A DNA stretch of 28,767 nucleotides, from positions 1 to 28,767 of the forward strand of contig JBJKXC010000024.1 of assembly GCA_045561735.1 (NCBI GenBank), read 5' to 3'. Positions 15,927-22,735 of this stretch are shown one piece after another. Each line of letters opens with the position of its first letter. Position 1 is the stretch's first letter. Origin of the DNA: UBA3537 sp045561735. Its GTDB lineage: Bacteria; Bacteroidota; Bacteroidia; Flavobacteriales; Flavobacteriaceae. The notes under the pieces are model-generated. The model was not told the DNA's origin. It worked only from the letters and a program-made list of their open reading frames with translations, and did not search any database. Both the position numbers and the translations under genes were made by a program.

Positions 15927-16652
15927 CTAATCTTCAAGCACAACTGTTCGTTTTGAAGGATTAAAGGGGCTGTTTATTAAATTGCCTTTGGAGTCAATTA
16001 ATTCTAATTTAATTGAAATTTCTCCTTTCGGGAGGCCTTCAATGTAATATGGAGCCCATTCATCAATTAAAAATTCGGTGCCTTGTATGGTAACTTTAAC
16101 CTTGTTCCCATTGGGTGCTAGGCTAGTATTTACCAAATAAAAGTCTAACAGTACGCGCTCGGTATCAGCTCCTTTGTATACACCTTTTGGACGGCTATAA
16201 AACAATAACTCTTTTGATAAATCTTTTTTATTGGAAACTTCACCGCCAATCTGAGTCAAAAAATAGGCGTTTTTATTTTTAACAGACTCGTGATAGGAAC
16301 GAGATAAAAAAGCTAAAACAACGTTATTGTCGCTAGTTTGATCCCACTTTTCATGAACAAACTCTGTAGTGTATTTTGCGTAATAAGGCCCATTATTTAT
16401 GATAAAATGAATGTGTTGTCCCTTTGCTGAATTTGCAAGCTGGTAATCGAAAGTATTAGGGGATTGTACACCAAGATTATAATTTTCCAAATCAAATGAA
16501 AACAAATGGCCAGATTCTGTTATTTGCGATTCTTTTAAGAAAAGTTTTGCATTTTCGTAAGCGACTGAGCCTTCAACTCTGGTAATGGTAATTTGATTTG
16601 AATTTTTACAGCCAAGCAAACAAAATAAGGAAAATAAGATGAGTTTTTTCAT
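15927..16652 (-). CDS. Lipoprotein of unknown function
   Basis: This 241-residue protein has a lipoprotein leader (lipobox LLGC, Cys15). The mature part is beta-rich, with HIHFIINNGPYYAKYT and a C-terminal segment (WAPYYIEGLPKGEISIKLEL) reminiscent of an Ig-like or copper-chaperone-like beta sandwich; this is a guess. It lies 24 bases after the exported 211-residue protein and is likely cotranscribed with it. Confidence 0.75.
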   Translation of the reverse strand: MKKLILFSLFCLLGCKNSNQITITRVEGSVAYENAKLFLKESQITESGHLFSFDLENYNLGVQSPNTFDYQLANSAKGQHIHFIINNGPYYAKYTTEFVHEKWDQTSDNNVVLAFLSRSYHESVKNKNAYFLTQIGGEVSNKKDLSKELLFYSRPKGVYKGADTERVLLDFYLVNTSLAPNGNKVKVTIQGTEFLIDEWAPYYIEGLPKGEISIKLELIDSKGNLINSPFNPSKRTVVLED

Positions 16653-16676
16653 AGTTTAATTAATAGAGGGGTTCTT

Positions 16677-17312
16677 TTATTTAGTGTAAGGTATTCTTCT
16701 AGTTACTTTTCTCATTAAAATATTAATTAAATCTTGTGAGTTACTACCTAGGCTTCCGCGAATGTTTTTTAGATAATTTACAACTAGTTCGTCATCAGAA
16801 ACATTATAAAAGTCTATGTTACAGGTTGCAGATTGCGTCGCACCAAAGGCACCAAAAAGTGCTCCAATTGCAATACTCGCAGCATCTGACATAGGTTTAG
16901 AAGTTTCGAAAGTTCCCATTATTATACATTCAACACCAAGAATTTCGCCAAGCTCACTAGGTAAATACTCATTTAGTGAGTGAAAATCTATTCCAGCTTT
17001 TTTAAGAAGAGCATTTGTTCTAATAGGAGGTTGTATATTTTTATCAAAAGACCCTCTCTTCTTTCTGGTTAAGAACCAAGAATGCATCGCTTTTTGAATA
17101 TCTAAAGCTTCATCTTTTTGCATTTGGATTATTTGTTCGGAAGTAAAATCCTTCAATTGCTTTGGCCTGAGCTTAACTTGAACTTTAAGTGGCAATATTG
17201 CTATGGCCGAGGTATTATTTGAATAATTATCTCCGTCTGGATGGACATATAATTTAGTCTGCGCATTAATATATCCTCCAATTATTAGTAATAAAATAGT
17301 GGTTTTTTTCAT
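16677..17312 (-). CDS. Exported protein, possibly CsgG/LpoB-like fold
   Basis: This 211-residue protein has a signal peptide (MKKTTILLLIIGGYINAQ). The segment SAIAILPLKVQVK after the leader, followed by helices and SELGEILGVECIIMGTFE, recalls the CsgG/LpoB/TolB-N type domains, where a strand of 'AILPF' type begins the fold and 'Y.I.G...' marks a later strand. This is inference only. It is the first gene of a pair with the lipoprotein downstream. Confidence 0.7.
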   Translation of the reverse strand: MKKTTILLLIIGGYINAQTKLYVHPDGDNYSNNTSAIAILPLKVQVKLRPKQLKDFTSEQIIQMQKDEALDIQKAMHSWFLTRKKRGSFDKNIQPPIRTNALLKKAGIDFHSLNEYLPSELGEILGVECIIMGTFETSKPMSDAASIAIGALFGAFGATQSATCNIDFYNVSDDELVVNYLKNIRGSLGSNSQDLINILMRKVTRRIPYTK

Positions 17313-17360
17313 ATTTATAGTTTTTCAAATATAGTAAAAGCTCGGGACTAATATAGTACT

Positions 17361-17422
17361 CTTGCTTTTCCCAACACGCTTTGTTCCAAAGCTACTGAGC
17401 TAATAAAAGTTTTCTTACCTTT
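17361..17422 (+). repeat. Dispersed upstream element, copy A
   Basis: This is one of three copies of a roughly 55-bp element (others at 19201-19259 and 28456-28509). The core CCAACACGCTTTGTTCCAAA is followed by GCTACTGAGCTAATAAAAG. It contains a dyad GCTTTG-TTC-CAAAGC and a smaller one AGCT-ACTG-AGCT, and ends in TACCTTTA, one base off the -7 consensus. It lies 28 bases before a small-gene cluster and points toward it. It is probably a promoter/operator or a small repeat element. Confidence 0.75.
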
Positions 17423-17430
17423 ATTCAGTT

Positions 17431-17452
17431 AACTGTAATTACTAACTAAATG
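17431..17452 (+). repeat. Conserved leader block, copy 1
   Basis: AACTGTAATTACTAACTAAATG ends in the start codon of the 57-residue membrane protein. Nearly the same block (CTGTAATCCTAACTAAATG) occurs at 20035-20056 and, reversed, at 25713-25734, each time ending in a start codon. A shorter version (CTAACTAAATG) precedes the gene at 19388. Confidence 0.75.
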
Positions 17453-17623
17453 AGAAAGTGGCTCATCTTCTATGTCACACTTATAATTGTTATGCTTGTA
17501 AATGGTTATTTTGGCATTTACAAAGAAACTTGGATATATTCCGAAGCTATAAATATGTTTTGTATTTCAATTCTTTGTTTAGGGATAGCTTATGAACTCT
17601 ATTTAAAGAAAAAGAAAAAATGA
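17450..17623 (+). CDS. 57-residue membrane protein
   Basis: This small frame has two hydrophobic segments, LIFYVTLIIVMLVNGYFGIY (about residues 5-24) and a second at about 32-49 (AINMFCISILCLGIAYEL), and ends KKKKK. No family is assigned. Its TGA overlaps the next ATG (17620-17623, ATGA), so it is translationally coupled to the lipoprotein gene. The start is set by the conserved leader block just upstream. Confidence 0.6.
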   Translation: MRKWLIFYVTLIIVMLVNGYFGIYKETWIYSEAINMFCISILCLGIAYELYLKKKKK

Positions 17624-18003
17624 AAAAACTACTCTTGCTCTCAGCTTTATTAATCTTCGCTTGTGGTAGTGATGATTCTGACTCATCAAATTCGAATGGA
17701 AATTCCATTAATCCTCCAGCATGGATTCATGGGCTTTGGTTAAACGATACTGCTTCCGTGGGGGTTGAGTTTAGAGATGACAACCTTTGTAGTATATCAA
17801 CTGGTGGTACAATTTGTTTTAAAGAACTTATGACTTTTGATCCAGAAAGCAGTGTATACGAAGAAATTTCTGATACAAGATACTATATCTTGATTAGTGC
17901 TGGTTTTAGTGAGTACACTTATGAATTTGAAAAAGTTTCAGAGACTACTATAAATTGGGTTTTATATCCGTCAGGTCTAATTACCACTCTCAACAAACAA
18001 TGA
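17620..18003 (+). CDS. Small lipoprotein of unknown function
   Basis: This 127-residue lipoprotein has the leader MKKLLLLSALLIFAC with Cys15, followed by an Asp/Ser/Asn-rich tether. The mature part (HGLWLNDTASVGVEFRDDNL and onward) resembles a small lipocalin-like or META-like beta-barrel in strand pattern, but no family is assigned. The leader-coding DNA is almost identical to that at 19388 and 19801, while the mature part is unrelated. It is coupled by ATGA to the gene before it and to a remnant after it. Confidence 0.75.
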   Translation: MKKLLLLSALLIFACGSDDSDSSNSNGNSINPPAWIHGLWLNDTASVGVEFRDDNLCSISTGGTICFKELMTFDPESSVYEEISDTRYYILISAGFSEYTYEFEKVSETTINWVLYPSGLITTLNKQ

Positions 18004-18062
18004 GAAAATTACTATTACTTTCTTCTTCAAATAAAAAAATGATTGTATTTTGCAATCATTAA
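18000..18062 (+). pseudogene. Remnant of a truncated lipoprotein gene
   Basis: ATG at 18000 overlaps the previous stop by ATGA and opens MRKLLLLSSSNKKMIVFCNH, then TAA (18060-18062). The first eight residues copy the lipoprotein leader MKKLLLLS, but the rest is lost. It looks like the start of a deleted tandem gene. The hairpin at 18038-18060 lies within it. Confidence 0.45.
18038..18060 (+). terminator. Hairpin after the lipoprotein gene
   Basis: AATGATTG (18038-18045) pairs with CAATCATT (18053-18060) around a 7-base loop. It is preceded by an A-run and followed by an A/T-rich stretch without a real T-run. It probably ends the 17450-18003 transcript. Confidence 0.5.
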
Positions 18063-18073
18063 TACCTAAATAA

Positions 18074-18571
18074 ATGAAAATGAAAAAAATAATTTTTATA
18101 TGCTTTGTAACATTAATTTGTTCGACCGCCATTTCAAAATCATCAGCACAAACCAAAGCAGAAACAGAGGTTTCAGTCGCTTTTGAGAAATATTTTGATG
18201 CAAGAAAAGCTCAAGACTGGGATACCGTAGCTAAGATGGAAAGTTACTCTGGGACTTACAATACTAACTCTGACGGAAGCTTTCATAAACCTTTTTCTAA
18301 AACTTCAGCAGCCCAATGGAAAGCTAGCGGACAGTCGGGAACATTAGATACATATTATCCAGAGTTTTCTGAAATATCAAGCGGAGTTGTATATGTAAGA
18401 TTTTATTATGAAGGGATCGCCGCAAATGGATCACAATCACAAGACTATCGTACAAGAGTGACTCAAAACTGGATTAAAGAAAATGGAGACTGGGTTTTAA
18501 AAACTCAACATTATTCCCCCGCACAATACGGTGGAGTTCACATAACTAACAGTTCAGACTTTGATAATTAG
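18074..18571 (+). CDS. Secreted NTF2/SnoaL-like protein
   Basis: This 165-residue protein has a signal peptide (KMKKIIFICFVTLICSTAIS, cleavage near SSAQ). The mature part, VSVAFEKYFDARKAQDWDTV, then YYEGIAANG, SQDYRTRVTQNWIKENGDWV, follows the pattern of NTF2-like/SnoaL-like domains (an N-terminal helix pair and a closing strand 'W.KENGDWVLK'). No catalytic residues are evident; such secreted proteins often bind small molecules. The fold call is by pattern only. Confidence 0.7.
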   Translation: MKMKKIIFICFVTLICSTAISKSSAQTKAETEVSVAFEKYFDARKAQDWDTVAKMESYSGTYNTNSDGSFHKPFSKTSAAQWKASGQSGTLDTYYPEFSEISSGVVYVRFYYEGIAANGSQSQDYRTRVTQNWIKENGDWVLKTQHYSPAQYGGVHITNSSDFDN

Positions 18572-18727
18572 CTGTAAACTCCCTATACCTTGTAGTCTCT
18601 GAGCGTTCGGTTTGTAGTTTAAGCACTGAGTAGTTTATGGGTATTCTAAGCAATGCTATGCGTTCGCTATTTGTTAGGTGTTCTTTCTTAATGTTGTTTG
18701 ATGTTTATGTCAGCATAAAAAACAATA
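18572..18727. other. Spacer between converging genes
   Basis: This 156-bp spacer contains two GCGTTCG motifs and GTTAGGT near 18675, and imperfect repeats of GTAGTTTA. It looks structured but no clean stem was found. See the rejected integron-site interpretation. Confidence 0.3.
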
Positions 18728-19150
18728 TTATTTCTTTATAAAAAAACCAACCTTCAGTCTACTTCCACCAATGATTAAAGCTGCTGTAATAATTATTATA
18801 TTTTTAATTATATATTGTCCTTCCAATGTAGGTAATAGAGGATTTGACTTCTGAAATGTAACTTCCGGCAGAATAATAAGTGGCAAAAATGTACCACTCA
18901 TTTGTAAAAGTAAAAATAACATCGCAATGAAAGTTGTTCTTTTAAACATGAAGAAAATTGCAATCAAAACCTCCCAATAACCAATAACTATAACCCAACT
19001 TTCAGCACTTAGAAATGGCATCCAATAGACAGTGTCAAGAACAAGGTTTTGTGCTGGCGAAAGATTAATTATTTTTAAGAAGCCAAACCAAAAGAAAATT
19101 ATGAATAATGGAATTCTAACTAAATAATCGTTAGTATTAAATTTATACAT
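18728..19150 (-). CDS. DoxX-like small membrane protein
   Basis: The protein has four predicted helices (about residues 9-26, 45-65, 73-93 and 113-132 from the chosen start). The pattern LVRIPLFIIFFWFGFLKI, ..., LEVLIAIFFMF-like (WEVLIAIFFMFKRTT) and PTLEGQYIIKNIIII matches DoxX/YkgB-type quinone-linked or unknown membrane proteins. I prefer the ATG at 19150 (140 residues); a TTG at 19192 would add 14 residues. The role is unknown. Confidence 0.75.
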   Translation of the reverse strand: MYKFNTNDYLVRIPLFIIFFWFGFLKIINLSPAQNLVLDTVYWMPFLSAESWVIVIGYWEVLIAIFFMFKRTTFIAMLFLLLQMSGTFLPLIILPEVTFQKSNPLLPTLEGQYIIKNIIIITAALIIGGSRLKVGFFIKK

Positions 19151-19200
19151 ATAAGTTTTTAGCAAAAATATGAAACCTTTTACAAAATTCAACTCAATTC

Positions 19201-19259
19201 TTTATTCCAACAGGCTTTATTACAAAGCTACTGAGCTAAATAAAAGTTTTCTTACCTTG
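19201..19259 (+). repeat. Dispersed upstream element, copy B
   Basis: This copy has about five differences from copy A: TTCCAACAGGCTTTATTACA then AAGCTACTGAGCTAAATAAA and AGTTTTCTTACCTT. The GCTTT/AAAGC arms are kept. It lies 17 bases before the tiny gene at 19277 and has the same orientation toward it. Confidence 0.75.
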
Positions 19260-19276
19260 AGGAAAAATATCAACTA

Positions 19277-19366
19277 ATGAAAAAAATCAAGATTTTATTT
19301 TCGGCACTATTAATATTATCCTTATTCACTTGTGTAGGATGGATATGTAATGTACTTGGATGCTAA
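19277..19366 (+). CDS. 29-residue lipoprotein-like peptide
   Basis: ATG at 19277 opens a 29-codon frame: a leader MKKIKILFSALLILSLFTC with a lipobox-like LFTC, followed by ten residues ending in CNVLGC. It sits directly after element copy B and 21 bases before the next lipoprotein gene. Its size makes it tentative; it could be a leader peptide or lysis-lipoprotein-like peptide. Confidence 0.4.
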   Translation: MKKIKILFSALLILSLFTCVGWICNVLGC

Positions 19367-19387
19367 ACATAAATTGAAACTAACTAA

Positions 19388-19801
19388 ATGAAAAAACTAC
19401 TCTTACTCTCCGCTTTATTAATCTTCGCTTGTAGTAGTGATGAAAGTTCTAATAATGATCAGAACTCTAATCAAACTTTTTTAGAGAGATATGCAGATAT
19501 TGTTTGGGAATCAATTGAAGAAGAGGGTATTAGAACTTCTCTAAACTTAAACGGATTTATTCGAAAAGGAGAGGAGTGCTTAATATACACTTGGGGAGAG
19601 GAAAACTCTAGCAACGGTTTAACTTGGAATTTACTAGAAAATAATTACGATAGTCTAGTTGTGAATTTAGAAGAAAATGGCTTGATAGATTTCACATCTG
19701 TTATAACTGTGTCTGAGGATGGAAATACCATTACAGAATTTATAAGCGATGATGAGATCTTCAACGCATCAAGAACATCTTTGTCAAATCCTTGTGAATA
19801 A
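19388..19801 (+). CDS. Small lipoprotein of unknown function
   Basis: This 137-residue lipoprotein has the leader MKKLLLLSALLIFAC (Cys15) and a Ser/Asn-rich tether. The mature part is acidic and beta-rich (IRTSLNLNGFIRKGEECLIY and onward), with no recognised family. The leader DNA is nearly identical to 17620 and 19801. The stop and next start share one base (TAATG at 19799-19803), indicating coupling to the Kazal gene. Confidence 0.75.
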   Translation: MKKLLLLSALLIFACSSDESSNNDQNSNQTFLERYADIVWESIEEEGIRTSLNLNGFIRKGEECLIYTWGEENSSNGLTWNLLENNYDSLVVNLEENGLIDFTSVITVSEDGNTITEFISDDEIFNASRTSLSNPCE

Positions 19802-20028
19802 TGAAAAAACTACTCTTACTCTCCGCCTTTCTAATCTTCGCTTGTAGTAGTGATGATAATGAAGATGTACCTAATATGTGTGTTGATGAAACATTAATTA
19901 ATTTAGATACAGCTTGTATTGCAGTATTTGAGCCTGTTTGTGGTTGTGATGGCAATACATATAGTAATAGCTGTGAGGCTTTAAATTGGTATGGAGTACT
20001 CGCATACGAAGATGGTTCTTGCAACTAA
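19801..20028 (+). CDS. Kazal-domain lipoprotein (protease-inhibitor type)
   Basis: This 75-residue lipoprotein has the leader MKKLLLLSAFLIFAC (Cys15). The mature part is a single Kazal-type domain: six cysteines at 27, 39, 47, 49, 58 and 74 with the core PVCGCDGNTYSNSCEA and a GV..Y..G.C end. Kazal domains inhibit serine proteases by a substrate-like loop, here just before or around the second Cys (ACIAVFEPVC). It would sit on the periplasmic or outer face of a membrane. Inhibition is known for the family, not shown here. Confidence 0.85.
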   Translation: MKKLLLLSAFLIFACSSDDNEDVPNMCVDETLINLDTACIAVFEPVCGCDGNTYSNSCEALNWYGVLAYEDGSCN

Positions 20029-20034
20029 CTTCAA

Positions 20035-20056
20035 AAACTGTAATCCTAACTAAATG
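20035..20056 (+). repeat. Conserved leader block, copy 2
   Basis: CTGTAATCCTAACTAAATG here ends in the ATG of the six-codon remnant. It is identical to the block before the 375-residue collagen-like gene on the other strand. Confidence 0.75.
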
Positions 20057-20074
20057 AAAAAGATGTTTATATGA
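20054..20074 (+). pseudogene. Six-codon remnant or leader ORF (MKKMFI)
   Basis: The conserved leader block (20035-20056) ends in ATG, but the frame stops after MKKMFI at TGA 20072-20074. That stop overlaps the next ATG (20071). It resembles a lipoprotein start cut off by deletion, now possibly serving as a translation leader for the next gene. Confidence 0.4.
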
Positions 20075-20235
20075 ATAAAAAGACTTATAACATATTAACC
20101 TTTACAATTGGAGGACTTGTAGTTTTCGGCGGTAGATATATCGGCTTGAGTCTTCTTCAGCGCATTATTGCATTTATTGTCATTGGTGGTTTATTTGAGA
20201 TTATTTACAGGAAAACTAAAAAAGAAAACAAATGA
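20071..20235 (+). CDS. 54-residue membrane protein
   Basis: This small protein has two hydrophobic segments (about residues 6-24, ILTFTIGGLVVFGGRYIG, and 27-46, LLQRIIAFIVIGGLFEIIY) and a Lys-rich tail. No family is assigned. It is linked by ATGA overlaps to the six-codon frame before it and to the gene after it (20232-20235). It resembles the 57-residue protein at 17450 in layout, with two helices and a KKK tail. Confidence 0.55.
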   Translation: MNKKTYNILTFTIGGLVVFGGRYIGLSLLQRIIAFIVIGGLFEIIYRKTKKENK

Positions 20236-20471
20236 AAAAATTCTTTATCAATAATGGTGTTTGGTTATCAATGCTTTTAGCGCTTGGTACTTTAGCTTTT
20301 GATGATTTTTTTGGAGAGTACTTACAACCATTTAAAAACTCTGTTCTTAATATAATTACATATTTTATAATCGTATTACTTCCTATGTCTTTTGGTATTT
20401 ATTACAAAATGAAAAAATTAAAAAACTATGAAAAAAAAATATACACTCTTAGCATTAACTATATCATTTAG
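20232..20471 (+). CDS. 79-residue membrane protein
   Basis: Two or three hydrophobic segments are visible (about residues 7-23, NNGVWLSMLLALGTLAF, and 38-58, VLNIITYFIIVLLPMSFGIYY). The C-terminus runs 44 bp into the next gene in another frame, so its end may not be original. The start overlaps the preceding stop by ATGA. No family is recognised. Confidence 0.5.
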   Translation: MKKFFINNGVWLSMLLALGTLAFDDFFGEYLQPFKNSVLNIITYFIIVLLPMSFGIYYKMKKLKNYEKKIYTLSINYII

Positions 20472-20712
20472 TATTAATGCGCAATGGGAGTTTAATTCAA
20501 ATGGGGGGTGGGGTATTCAAACCAATTTCTCAACAGCAAGTGATTATGCATCATTTGCTATAGGTCATTACAACCTTTTAGGCCATACAGTTACTAATAG
20601 TGCTACAGAGTTTAGTACAGAAAATACAGCTTTTGTAATTGGAAATGGTTTTTATGATGCCAGCAAAATCTGCAGCATAGCCTCCTGTTTGCGTATTAGT
20701 ACCGATAAGTAA
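20428..20712 (+). pseudogene. Truncated YadA-type head / tail-fibre-like gene
   Basis: ATG at 20428 opens a signal peptide (MKKKYTLLALTISFSINAQ) and then head-repeat-like sequence SDYASFAIGHYN, TVTNSATEFSTENTAFVIGN. This matches the ending of flavobacterial YadA-type head regions that usually continue into a chaperone (S74-like) tail. After GFYDAS the frame runs into the antisense of a collagen-like gene (junction about 20660) and stops at 20712. The gene has therefore lost its C-terminal half and carries a foreign tail of about 17 residues. Confidence 0.7.
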
Positions 20713-20955
20713 ATTAACCATACCAAATGCATCTGTAGTGACTTGTACTTATTCTTGGTATTCAACGTTTCCTGAAGCATCTATAATACCAAACTGAAGA
20801 CATACATCTTGGTTTGTTAATGGTGCATAAGGGTTGTCTACGCCGGGTAGTTCTTCTCCTGCTGGGTTATAAATAACAGCTTGATAAGTAATACCGCTAC
20901 TTTGAGCGAAACCTATGCTAGATACAAATAGTAAAAGAAGAAAAAATCGTTTCAA
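20660..20955 (-). pseudogene. Broken fifth copy of the collagen-like fibre gene
   Basis: Residues 1-68 copy the N-terminal domain of the neighbouring paralogues (signal peptide MKRFFLLLLFVSSIGFAQ, then SSGITYQAVIYNPAGEELPG). Codon 69 is TAA where the siblings have Glu. Past the stop, homology continues (VQVTTDAFGMVNLLIGTNTQ) to about ADFAGI and ends abruptly at about 20660. Stalk and tip are missing. It is the last unit of the operon, 6 bases after the 581-residue gene. Confidence 0.85.
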
Positions 20956-20961
20956 ATTGGT

Positions 20962-22707
20962 TTAAAAAGTTTTAATCAGGAAAGATGCAATTTCATTAAA
21001 ATCAATCATCACTAAAGTATTATTTTGAAAGTCATATTGATTCATACTTATTGTAGCGCTAATGTCATTAGATTTAATTAAACTTCCTATTTGATTCCAC
21101 TGGTTACTCTCAAACACGAACCGTGCTGCACTTTTTGGAAATTCATTTGCATATGCACCAGATCTAATTATTACAACTAACTCACTTCCATCCTCAGATA
21201 AAAAGCAATGGCTAGGAGAATTATGTAAATCGATATCACTTCCTCTAGGCACCCAATTCCCTGAAATATTCTCAAAAACACTTACAGTTTTTGATGGAGT
21301 ATCAGCGCAAATAGCTAAAAAGTTTCCGTCTTCACTTAATGAAGAACGAGTACCCTCTAGTGTTTCACCAACTTGTGTTATCGAGTTTTGTATACTATTT
21401 ATATTATAAACTTTAACTCCAGATGCTGAGTATGTAGATATATAATTTAAATTATCTGAGATATAATAATTATATCCTGGAATACTATATTCTGAAATTG
21501 AATTCCACTGAGAATTATTGTAAGACCAAACTGTTACAGCACCTCCATTTGCAATTGTTAATAGTAAGTTACCATCATTAGAAAATTTGGCCCAATTATA
21601 ACCCCAGATACTGTTGGTCTGGCCCCAAGGAATATTATCTAACGGTACCCAGTTATTACCAACTAAATCATAAATAGATACAGAATTAGTTGTATTACTA
21701 GACACCATTATTCTTGTACCATCTCCGTTAATAGCTGAAACAAAATTGTATTGATTAATTAAATCACCTTTTTGATTAAATACTCCATTTTCAATATTTA
21801 CAATTCTAATTCCTGCATCTGTTTGGGGATCAGCTTGATCGTATGGATATGCTATATTATACCCATTTGAACTTAATTTAAAAGTAGTACTTGGCCTCAC
21901 TCCAAGAAAATATTCTAAAGCATTATTAGTAAGTACAGACCCATCGTTTAAAGGAACAGATATCCCATCTTCTCCGTCATTACCGTCCTGCCCGTTACAA
22001 ACAAATCTAGTCAATGAATCATCTACCTCATCATTATCTAGTATTCCATCCGCATTAGTGTCTTCTCCAACTTCTATTTTTACCCCTCCGTTAGCACAAT
22101 TATCTCCTGCAGCCTCATCACTAGTATTTATTAGTGTCTTTACAGCAACCTCTCCATCATTACCCGCTGGGCCTTGGGGTCCTGTTGGTCCTGTTGCTCC
22201 AACCGCTCCGTCTTGTCCATCTACACCATCCTGTCCATCAGCTCCTGCTGGTCCTGGAGGGCCTTCTGGTCCCGGTACATCTGATGCTGGTGAGTAATAG
22301 GCAAAAGGCACATAGGTAAAGGGTTGGTTGGACAATTCTTCAAAGTCTGTACAAGTCCCTTTAATATCTAAATCAACAACAAGAAACTTAGCATCAGCTG
22401 TCCATTGTATTCCTGCGAAGTCCGCAGCATAACCGCCTGTTTGTGTATTAGTACCAATTAGTAAATTAACCATACCAAATGCATCGGTAGTGACTTGTAC
22501 CTCTTCTTGGTATTCAACGCTTCCTGAAGCGTCTATAATGCCAAACTGTAAGCATACATCTTGGTTAGTAAGTGGCGCATAAGGATTATCTACGCCAGGA
22601 AGCTCTTCACCTGCTGGATTATAAATAACAGCTTGATAGGTAATTCCACTGCTTTGTGCGAAACCTAAGCTAGATACAAATAAAAAAAAAAGTAAAAAAC
22701 GTTTCAT
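20962..22707 (-). CDS. Collagen-stalk surface protein with propeller-like tip (581 residues)
   Basis: This is the fourth intact paralogue of the array. Residues 1-18 are the signal peptide. Residues 19-144 are the shared N-terminal domain (SSGITYQAVIYNPAGEELPG start, PFTYVPFAYY end), a variant of the 'YQAV...VPYA' domain common in Bacteroidota fibre proteins. Residues about 145-185 are Gly-X-Y repeats. Residues 186-239 match the DUF7151-like module, with an EF-hand-like loop DTNADGILDNDE. The tip (about 245-581) has repeats such as LSEDGNFLAI and SNDGNLLLTI with V.V/F..NW, typical of FG-GAP/WD-like propellers. No T9SS sorting domain is visible at the C-terminus. It is probably a secreted or surface fibre. 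Confidence 0.88.
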   Translation of the reverse strand: MKRFLLFFLFVSSLGFAQSSGITYQAVIYNPAGEELPGVDNPYAPLTNQDVCLQFGIIDASGSVEYQEEVQVTTDAFGMVNLLIGTNTQTGGYAADFAGIQWTADAKFLVVDLDIKGTCTDFEELSNQPFTYVPFAYYSPASDVPGPEGPPGPAGADGQDGVDGQDGAVGATGPTGPQGPAGNDGEVAVKTLINTSDEAAGDNCANGGVKIEVGEDTNADGILDNDEVDDSLTRFVCNGQDGNDGEDGISVPLNDGSVLTNNALEYFLGVRPSTTFKLSSNGYNIAYPYDQADPQTDAGIRIVNIENGVFNQKGDLINQYNFVSAINGDGTRIMVSSNTTNSVSIYDLVGNNWVPLDNIPWGQTNSIWGYNWAKFSNDGNLLLTIANGGAVTVWSYNNSQWNSISEYSIPGYNYYISDNLNYISTYSASGVKVYNINSIQNSITQVGETLEGTRSSLSEDGNFLAICADTPSKTVSVFENISGNWVPRGSDIDLHNSPSHCFLSEDGSELVVIIRSGAYANEFPKSAARFVFESNQWNQIGSLIKSNDISATISMNQYDFQNNTLVMIDFNEIASFLIKTF

Positions 22708-22735
22708 AATTTATTAATTTAAAGAAATTAGAATA

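Noticed and set aside
18572..18700. Possible integron attC site: GTTAGGT near 18675 fits GTTRRRY, and the region carries many small promoter-poor genes
   Set aside because: No matching RYYYAAC partner and no complementary arm was found upstream. Other spacers in the cluster lack the motif, and no integrase is visible.
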